From assembly GCA_003615045.1 (NCBI GenBank), contig ML014262.1, forward strand, positions 1-45,161: a DNA stretch of 45,161 nt. The letters are read 5' to 3'. The translations under genes were made by a program, and so were the position numbers. The DNA is from Caulochytrium protostelioides (Eukaryota > Chytridiomycota > Caulochytriomycetes > Caulochytriales > Caulochytriaceae). The notes beneath the pieces were generated by a model. That model was not told the DNA's origin and did no database searches. It was given only the letters and a program-made list of their open reading frames with translations. This document shows positions 31,624 through 38,423 of the stretch, piece after piece (positions within the stretch are counted from its first letter, which is position 1; each line of letters begins with the position of its first letter).

Positions 31624-31630
31624 TATAAAA
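31624..31630 (+). promoter_or_regulatory. TATA box of the secreted-protein gene
   Basis: TATAAAA in the context CCATATAAAAGG, about 400 bp before the chosen ATG. With a start site about 30 bp downstream the leader would be about 370 nt, mostly pyrimidine-rich. Confidence 0.4.
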
Positions 31631-31869
31631 GGACAGCGGCATGGGGCCGTCGCTGCACGGACGGAGTTTCTGGTGGTGACGAAGCTCGCATGGTGCGACA
31701 CCGCCCGTACAGGCGGACATGGGCCATCCGGACAAGGCGTCAGTTGGCGCGTTGCGCTGCGGCTCTATGCATCATCCTGGCCTTCTCGATGCCCGTGCCT
31801 TTCTCGCGGCGCTGCTCTGATCCCACCCCATGTCCCCTCGCTCCATTCATCCCCTCCCCCTCCGTCGTG

Positions 31870-31903
31870 CCATCCCATCCCATCCTCCCATCCCATCCCA
31901 TCC
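31870..31903. repeat. (CATCC)n in the leader of the secreted-protein gene
   Basis: CATCC units with small interruptions within a C/T-rich leader. Confidence 0.8.
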
Positions 31904-32026
31904 TTCCCCGGCCTGTTCGGTCTCATCCTGCTCCCCAACGCTCGTTGCAATCATTCGTACACCCCTGCATGGTCCTGCATCGTGCTTCACCCTGGCCCAC
32001 ACACCATCCTGCCGCGCCATCCTGCC

Positions 32027-33496
32027 ATGGCTTCCCATCGGGCCGTTTCTTTTGGCTGGGGCTCTGCCCTGGTGACGTTCGGCATGGCGCTTCTCGCCGT
32101 GCTCTGCGCTGCTCTCGGCGCCCGGGCTATCCCCACCCCTCCCAATGAGGGCCCAACAGGGCCTTCCGCCGGCCAATTCGGTATACTGTACCCACATCCG
32201 GCCGAGCGTAATTCCTTTTCTCTTTACCCACCCCAGGCTGACGCTCGGAGTCTAAATGACAACCCCGCAAACTGGCATCCTCGCCTTGACGTCCTACCGC
32301 AAGTCGTTGGTCCACCGTATGCTGTAGGACAGCCAAACCCAATCGCGTCAACTCCACCCGTCCTGTTTCCAACCTGGGACCCCGAAGGGCCCTACCTCAA
32401 AATCATTCGGCCGACCGATGTCCCGCCGGAGCGACAGTCGTATGTCTTTCCGTTCGCCAGCTACGGAAATTACGGCCACAACAACATCTTTGATCGCCAG
32501 ATGCCCCTCGTTCTATCCCAGATTGAACAGAGCACCTTTCTACACTTCGTGAGTGGGCAGCCGCAGTGGGACCTCTGGAAGACATACTGGAATACTTGGG
32601 TCGCAACGCTTCCAAATATCGTCATAGCCAAGGTCTCGGACAAGCAGATGAAGATGTTCGAAAAAACACCGCTGGTAGCATGGGCCAATGCGTATCAACC
32701 ACTCTTCTCGTTGTTCCGGTTTGCCAGACACTTTCCGCTGAGTTCGCAGCTGGATGACATCAAATTTTTGCTCTTTGCCATTAAGCAATACAAGCGCACG
32801 CGCAAGGTCCTCCCGTCCGATCCACCCATCGACCCCAATATCGTGAAGCTTAGCAACTGGGTCGAGACACACCTCGTTCCGACGCCCCTGTACCTCGCGT
32901 TGGAATCTTTGTTTACTCTCTACCTTGAAGCTGATGTGGCCGATGCTCAGCAGTCCAAGTTAAACAAGTTAAACGAGCGGGTCATCAAGCAATACCTGAA
33001 GCGTCTCAGGGAGAATGTAGATACGCTCACCAATGACGTCGCTGGGTCGTGGAAGCTTGTCCGAGAAGACCTTCTAGCGACCACCGATTCAAACCCGAAC
33101 ATTGCTGAAGACACGTTGAGTCCTTCGGTACTTTTGTCGATCCAGAATATCTACCTCGGGAGATGTCAGTTCGTTATTGACGACCTGGGTATAGTGGTGC
33201 CATATGCTGATGAGACGCCGACCTTTCAATCTGACCGAGACCGTTTACACTATCTGGATAATCAATATGCAGAACTCAGCTATGATCTCGCAGTGGCCAG
33301 CGATGCTCGTCAGCTCCACAAAATCCAACTTGAAGAGCTGTTAGAAAAGCTCTTTTCAACCAACAGTCAACATCCCCCATCTTCGCGTAAACGTCTGTTG
33401 GACACAGTACAGTACACCTCAGAAGGTACATCGGACGCAGGGAGTGTTGCCGCGAGCAATGTATTTAAAAAGGTCAAAACACATAGCGTGCGGTAG
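32027..33496 (+). CDS. Secreted protein of unknown family, AT-richer than its neighbours
   Basis: 489 residues from the first in-frame ATG at 32027; the frame is open upstream but without ATG. The start encodes a classical signal peptide: n-region MASHRAVSFGWGS, hydrophobic ALVTFGMALLAVLCAAL, then GARA and a likely cleavage before IPTPP. No later membrane segment is seen, so it should be secreted or lumenal. The mature part is mostly helical, with a charged stretch AQQSKLNKLNERVIKQYLKR that could coil, and it has one Cys (in LGRCQF), so it is not a disulfide-rich small effector. Near the C-terminus are two basic clusters, SSRKRLLD and VFKKVKTH. No intron is seen and I recognise no family. Base composition stands out: bases 32941-33000 have 27 G+C of 60, while a typical transporter line (13921-13980) has 43 of 60. 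This suggests recent transfer or relaxed, fast evolution. Confidence 0.8.
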   Translation: MASHRAVSFGWGSALVTFGMALLAVLCAALGARAIPTPPNEGPTGPSAGQFGILYPHPAERNSFSLYPPQADARSLNDNPANWHPRLDVLPQVVGPPYAVGQPNPIASTPPVLFPTWDPEGPYLKIIRPTDVPPERQSYVFPFASYGNYGHNNIFDRQMPLVLSQIEQSTFLHFVSGQPQWDLWKTYWNTWVATLPNIVIAKVSDKQMKMFEKTPLVAWANAYQPLFSLFRFARHFPLSSQLDDIKFLLFAIKQYKRTRKVLPSDPPIDPNIVKLSNWVETHLVPTPLYLALESLFTLYLEADVADAQQSKLNKLNERVIKQYLKRLRENVDTLTNDVAGSWKLVREDLLATTDSNPNIAEDTLSPSVLLSIQNIYLGRCQFVIDDLGIVVPYADETPTFQSDRDRLHYLDNQYAELSYDLAVASDARQLHKIQLEELLEKLFSTNSQHPPSSRKRLLDTVQYTSEGTSDAGSVAASNVFKKVKTHSVR

Positions 33497-33586
33497 CTTC
33501 TGATCGCTTAGAGCGCTGACCGCGTTAATATCATATTTGTGGTGTCAATGTCACGAAATACCAACGGTCACGTCGACCTGTTGACG

Positions 33587-35488
33587 TCAAGCGGTGGGGC
33601 GCTCGTCCGCTGAGCCTGCCGGCGGCGGGGGCTTGATGCCCAGGAGCACCATATTGCGGGGCGAGACGGCCTGGTCGAACAGCGGCACCAACGCGACGGT
33701 TCGCTCCGTGGCGGCCGTTGGCGTATCGAGATCCGGCGGGCCCGTCGCCGCCGGATTCGCCTCCTGCATCGCGACAAAGCGGTCGATCAGGATCACCGTT
33801 TCCAGGGGCTCCGCCAGCAGGGCGCGTAAGGTCCATACGGCAGCGACGTGGCGCTCGGACGCCGCGTAGGCGGCCTCGTACGACACGAGCTCGGCGCGGG
33901 ACGGAACGCGCGTGTGGGCCGTGAGCTGCGCGCCGGGGCGCGCGGCCCATGCTGGGGACAGCGGTGCGGCCACCGACGGGGGGTTGGCCAGTGCGGCGGC
34001 CACGTGATCGATCGCGCCCAACGCCGCGAGCGCATGCAGGGCATACGTGGCAAAGTCGCGCTTGAACGCGGCTTTGCCGAGCCGGCCCACCTGAATGCAC
34101 GCCGCGGGCGCGATGTTGGTTCCGTCGGCACCGTCCAGCATGGCCGTCGCCGTCGCTGCCGCCGGGGACGCGGGGATGAGATGGTGGTCGCGGAGCACCA
34201 CTTGCAGGAGCGCACGCCAGTGATGTTTTCGGAAATTGAGCGGGGTGTTGGGGTCGGATTCCCATCGCACCAGGGCTTGGCAGGCGAGGGTCCGCGCCGT
34301 GAAGCCGAGCGGGTAGTTCATGCCACGCAACGCGCGACTGAGCGGAAACGTGGGATTCGTGCTGGTGGGCGTGACGGCGCTGGACTCCGTGAGCCGATTG
34401 TAGCAGCACCCCACCATCACGACAGCGACCGCCGAGGGGCACGTCGTCCAGGCGCGGAGAATGAGCGATCCCAGATCGCCGCAAGCATGCAGTCCCGTCA
34501 AGAGGTAGGCAGATGTTGATGCTGACGCTGGTTCGGTGGCGCCACGCGATGGCGGGCCGTCGTCCTCCGCAGGGTCCTGCGAGCGGCCCCCGGGCGTCGC
34601 TCGCCACGCCCGATAGATCGCGTCCAACTGCTCGGCGTGGTCGATGTGCACGTTGCGGTACGTCAGCGTCCCGACCGTGGACGACCGCGACTTCAGGGCC
34701 GACGCGGCGGCACGGCCGCCTTTCGGGGCGACGGCGCCGCACGTCTGGATGGTATCATTGTCAAGACCCAGAACGTGGAGGCCGCACCCGTGCGCCAGCA
34801 CGCGATCGAGGTATCCTTGGCCAGCGCCCACATCCACCACATCGCGCACCGGCAGCAGCGGCGGCATGGCGGCCTGGCCGGGGGACGCCGTGGGTGCGGG
34901 CGCCGGCGCCGGCGCCGGCGCCGCCGCGGAGGCCGCGGCCGCCACGGCCTCGATCAGCGCCCCCAACCGCATCACCTCGTGCCGCTTTTTCGGGGTCAGT
35001 CCCTGGCGCACGGTCGGTACGTGCGCCAAGTCGGCGGCCCGGGCGCCGAGGGCGCCGAACCACGTCGCGATGGCCGGCGCGTCCGGGAAGTCCGCGGGCG
35101 CCGCCGCCGCCGAGGCAGGCATGTCCCCGAGCGGACCCAGGGCGGACGCCAGGGGGAACGGCGGCTGGCGCGGGAGGGCGAGCCGAGCGCGGGCGGCCAT
35201 CAGCGCGGCCAGCTCGGGCGGCCAGTCGGGACGGAGGATGCCACGGGCGGCGAGGGCGACGAGGTCGTCGAGCTCGGCGCGGGCGGCGAAGTCACGGACC
35301 CAGGTCGGGGTCTGCGCCGGGTCGTCGAAGCGGCCTGATGTATGGAACTCGACCGCCTGGTGCCGCCAGAGCGTCTGGTACGTCGTCAGCAACTCGAGCA
35401 GCGCGGCCAGATACGCCCTCGGCCGCCCCGCATACGGCACGGGAAGCGCCGCGTGGTAGCCCCGAGGGAGGCCGGCGGCGGCCGCCAT
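33587..35488 (-). CDS. METTL25/RRNAD1-family methyltransferase-like protein
   Basis: The 633-residue protein is a putative SAM-dependent methyltransferase of the METTL25 family, whose substrate is poorly known. Family marks seen in order: an N-terminal helical part with WRHQAVEFHTSGRFD (about 41-55); TPKKRHEV (165-172); the SAM-binding loop DVVDVGAGQGYLDRVL (216-231); GLDNDTIQTC for the second strand; GLHACGDL; VGCCYNRLTE; FPLSRALRG; and the C-terminal LVPLFDQAVSPRNMVLLGIK close to the family's ending. Length is slightly above animal members because of Ala/Pro inserts (about 182-209). The ATG at 35488 is the first in frame. Stop codons of this gene and the secreted-protein gene are only 90 bp apart, facing each other. 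No intron is evident. Confidence 0.9.
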   Translation of the reverse strand: MAAAAGLPRGYHAALPVPYAGRPRAYLAALLELLTTYQTLWRHQAVEFHTSGRFDDPAQTPTWVRDFAARAELDDLVALAARGILRPDWPPELAALMAARARLALPRQPPFPLASALGPLGDMPASAAAAPADFPDAPAIATWFGALGARAADLAHVPTVRQGLTPKKRHEVMRLGALIEAVAAAASAAAPAPAPAPAPTASPGQAAMPPLLPVRDVVDVGAGQGYLDRVLAHGCGLHVLGLDNDTIQTCGAVAPKGGRAAASALKSRSSTVGTLTYRNVHIDHAEQLDAIYRAWRATPGGRSQDPAEDDGPPSRGATEPASASTSAYLLTGLHACGDLGSLILRAWTTCPSAVAVVMVGCCYNRLTESSAVTPTSTNPTFPLSRALRGMNYPLGFTARTLACQALVRWESDPNTPLNFRKHHWRALLQVVLRDHHLIPASPAAATATAMLDGADGTNIAPAACIQVGRLGKAAFKRDFATYALHALAALGAIDHVAAALANPPSVAAPLSPAWAARPGAQLTAHTRVPSRAELVSYEAAYAASERHVAAVWTLRALLAEPLETVILIDRFVAMQEANPAATGPPDLDTPTAATERTVALVPLFDQAVSPRNMVLLGIKPPPPAGSADERPTA

Positions 35489-36177
35489 CGCGGGGCTAGC
35501 GGGAGTCGCTTGGCCGTGGCCGTCGCTGGCGATCGTGGACGATCACGCGTCGTGGCCGGCGGTGGAGACCCCGTCCGGCCCGCGGAGAGACCGAGATGGG
35601 AGGGCAGTGGCGGGAACGGGAGCCCGAGACGGGCGAAGGGGATCGGCGCCGACGACGTGCACAGGGTCGCGGCGCCGTCCATGTGCGTCCATGCTGCCGG
35701 CGGCATGCGGCGCCGCCGGCGCACGGCGCCGCCCACGTGCTGCGCTCGTGGCGAGGCGAGGCGGTGGCCGATCGAGGCCGGCGCCTTGAACAGCGGCGGG
35801 CCGCGCCTCCGCCGGGCGCGTCCGGGCGCCACGCACGTCGGAGTTGGATCAGCACGCCGCCAGTCGCCAGCCGCCAGCCGCCAGCCGTCGGGGAGTCCCG
35901 CCGACGGTGCGGCGCCTCGCATGGATGGCGGTGAGTCCCGGTCCGCGCGGGTCGTCGTCGTCGACGCCGACGCCGGTCTCGAGGCGGCCGCCGAGCGCCG
36001 ATGGGTTCGCGCTGGGCCCCGCGCCTCCGACGCATCCGGTCCGTCGCGGGAGTCGGCCGCCGGAATCCCATGGCCCGGCGCCCGCTCGACTGAACCATCC
36101 GGGTCCGCAGGACCCGGGTGCTTGCCCAGACACAGGAGGTCCTGACATCCGGTCGACGCCGGCGCCAGGAGAAGCGT
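35489..36177. other. Gap upstream of the METTL25 gene
   Basis: About 690 bp with no recognised gene. It should hold the promoter of the minus-strand methyltransferase gene; no TATA box is visible. It contains a short GCCAGTC/GCCAGCC repeat at 35858-35887. Confidence 0.5.
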
Positions 36178-36472
36178 CGTTTGAGGGTTGCTGGGGTATG
36201 AAGCCACCCGCAGCAGGTTGGCGAACCGCGAGCGCAATGCCGCGTGGAACCTTCGACGCCGGTCTGGCCTGACCCGCCAGACCGAGAGCGCTGTGCCGCA
36301 ACCCGGAGCCCACCCGGTGGCGGTCCACGGTCGACCAAGTCATCCGCCACTGAACGCATGCACATCTGCCTCGGTGGGGCCTCCCTCGGGGGGCACCACG
36401 GAGGGTATGGTGTAGAGCGCGAGGTGCCCGGATGAGCCTAGAGACACGAGAAACTCGTGCAACAAAAGTATA
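36178..36472 (+). repeat. Dispersed repeat, copy 2
   Basis: This is the counterpart of 6995-7302 in the same orientation. It starts at GAGGGTTGCTGGGGTATGAAGCC and ends in AACAAAAGTATA. The central hairpin is perfect here: 9-bp arms CGGTCTGGC/GCCAGACCG at 36260-36268 and 36276-36284 around the loop CTGACCC. It lacks the 18-bp internal duplication of copy 1. It ends 77 bp from the stop codon of the ankyrin gene and is antisense to it, the same geometry as copy 1 next to Rheb. Confidence 0.85.
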
Positions 36473-36548
36473 ATTTAGTGTTACGTCGGAATCCCCCGAG
36501 TCGGAGGTTCCCCTCGTTATCGCAATCGATGTTCGACACTTCGCGGGT

Positions 36549-37557
36549 TCAGGCGTCGCGAGGCGCCGGAGTCCCGCCTGTCCCGGCGGCCACCGGCGTG
36601 GTAGACGCATCGGTCGCCGACTGGTACAACGCCAGCATCTCGGGATCCGAGGCCAAGTCGGCCGGGCAGAGGCCCTTGCCGTTGACGACGCCGCGGTCGG
36701 CACCGCGGTCCAGGAGACACCGGACCACGTCGCGTGCGCCCAGAAGCGTTGCTGGATCGACCAACGATGCCACCCATCGTGAGTGGCAAGACCCCCGGTC
36801 GAGAAACCGTCCGTTGGCGATAGTGGCCGATATCGAGGCAGCGAGCGCCAGAAGAACAAAGCCATTGAAGGGGGATGAGCGACCATGCCAAACACGATAA
36901 GCATCAGCGAAGCCTCAACAAATGCCGGTCCGCTTCCCATGCAGCCAGGTATCCTTCGATTCTTACCAAGATGCAGCGCTGTGTTACCGCCCTATTGCGA
37001 TGGTCGATTTCCACGGAGATCAAAGAAAAACCATTGAGGCGTGAGGCGTTCTTTTTTCTTCTTTTCCTTCCTTTTCGTTTCTTCATGAAGAGGCGATGGC
37101 TCGTCTCGCGGCATGGACGCGGCATGCGTCCCGCTGCCTGCTGGAAAAACGCAGTGCTTACCCCGTACGTCGTGTCAAGGGCCTCGCGGTGCGCCCGGTC
37201 CGCCAGGTCGCGCGCAATGGCATCCTGGCCCAGCAGCAACGCCGCTTGCAGGGCGGTCACGCCGCCGATATACGCCCCGAGGCACTTATAGGCATCCAGC
37301 TCGACTTCGCCGTCATACTTGAAGCTGCCGACGCTCGCGCCGGTGCCGGCGGCCGCGGCCGCGAGATCGGCATGGGTCAGCTTCGTGGTGAGGAGCGTCT
37401 TGTCATTGAGCACCAGGCTGCGGACGGCCTCGGCGTCGCCGGCCTGCAGCGCCTGGACCAGCCGCGCCGTGGACGTCAGCGTCGTCGACGGCGCGAGCGC
37501 CGCCTGGGGCATCGCCATCGGCGGCGCGCTCGCTGGGTCAGAGGCCACGGTGGCCAT
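36549..37557 (-). CDS. Small ankyrin-repeat protein, three exons
   Basis: Read on the minus strand I place exon 1 at 37557-37162, exon 2 at 36991-36967 (25 nt) and exon 3 at 36751-36549, giving 207 residues. Donors are GTAAGC and GTAAGA; acceptors are AATAG and ATCCAG. Joining gives a continuous ankyrin repeat: exon 1 ends DTTYG, exon 2 adds GGNTALHL, exon 3 continues ATLLGARDVVRCLLDRGAD and VNGKGLCPADLA. Each piece alone is only part of a repeat, and a stop codon (TAG) directly precedes exon 2 in its frame, which fixes the acceptor. An earlier repeat is visible in LVQALQAGDAEAVRSLVLNDKTLL and GVTALQAALLLGQDAIARDLAD. No other domain is present, so it probably acts as a protein-binding module; the partner is unknown. 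Confidence 0.82.
36752..36966 (-). other. Intron 2 of the ankyrin gene (215 bp)
   Basis: Donor GTAAGA at 36966 downwards and acceptor ATCCAG at 36757-36752. It splits a codon after its first base and restores GCA in the ankyrin consensus. Confidence 0.8.
36992..37161 (-). other. Intron 1 of the ankyrin gene (170 bp)
   Basis: Donor GTAAGC at 37161 downwards and acceptor AATAG ending at 36992, phase 0. It contains an A/G-rich stretch (about 37040-37090) richer in A+T than the exons. Confidence 0.78.
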
Positions 37558-38423
37558 CGGAGAAACAGCTCACAGCTCACAGCTCACAGCTCACAGCTCA
37601 CAGGAGAGGCAGCAGCAGGGGCAGCGGCGGATCTGAGGAAGGGGGAGACGTGTCGTGGTCGTGTATCGGAACAAAGATGCCCATGCCGATGCACCCATGC
37701 GCCTGGGTGAAGCAGCGAGCCGGTGTCGAGAGAGTCCGAGGGATAAAAAAGGGCTTTCCACGCGAGTTCGGGGGGTGGGTCATTCGCCGCGTTCATGCCG
37801 TCGGAGACCCGCCCCCCGATCCTGGCCATCCTGTCGACGGATCGCTGACGCGGCCAAGTAAGCCACTGACGCGGCGTCGGCGCACGCGATCGACGGTCGG
37901 GCCCGCCGATGGCTTCGCTCGTCGTGCCGCGGCGCGGCCGCCATCCCGCCCGTGCGTGCCCGCGTCGGTGGGCCGACGGCCGCCTCGCCGCCTTCGTGGC
38001 GATCGCGATCTCTCGCGTTCTCTGGCGCGTTCGTCGGGCGCGCGCGCGCCGGCGTCGACGAGCACCACAACAAACAATTAAGCCGCGGCGGAAGGGGGGC
38101 CGCCGCTCGGGCGCGCTGCCGATAGCGCGGCGGCGCACGTGGCGTCCTGTGGCGTCGCGCGCCGTCGGTCGGGGTCGGTCGACCGGTCCGAGGGGCCGTC
38201 CGTCCGTCCGTCCCGCGTTCCACACTCGAGCGGGTCTCCTCGCATACAGGCGCAGCCGACGGCTTCTCGGGACGCCTCCAAGGTCCCGTACGACGGCCGC
38301 TCCCCGGCGGTTCCGCGACGGAGCCGCTGGCGGCATCCCGGCTTGCCCGAGGGGAGGCGGCACCGCGCCGTGGGCCTGATGGGCGAGGCCAGGCCTCCCC
38401 CCGGCCCGGGGAAGACCGGCCGC
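37558..38423. other. Gap between the ankyrin and SMG9-like genes
   Basis: About 870 bp. It holds the AGCTCAC repeat just upstream of the ankyrin ATG, a short CCGT run near 38200, and otherwise nothing I recognise. Confidence 0.5.
37565..37603. repeat. (AGCTCAC)n heptamer repeat
   Basis: Five to six perfect heptamers starting 8 bp upstream of the ankyrin ATG, so inside its 5' leader. Confidence 0.92.

Larger units (their letters stand above)
30230..32026. other. Divergent promoter region between DOCK and the secreted-protein gene
   Basis: 1.8 kb with no recognised gene. Near DOCK is a CAGCAAGC repeat. A minus-strand open frame of 203 codons at 30810-31421 starts with ATG but has no domain and is not called. 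Near the secreted gene are a TATA box (31624) and a pyrimidine-rich leader with CATCC repeats. Confidence 0.5.

Noticed and set aside
31673-32026. 118-residue N-terminal extension of the secreted protein
   Set aside because: It starts at GTG, is coded by a CATCC repeat, and would bury the signal peptide.
36178-36472. tRNA-derived SINE
   Set aside because: On the minus strand copy 1 has a B-box-like GGTTCGACGC, but copy 2 does not keep it, no good A box is present, and the position within the element is wrong for a tRNA head.
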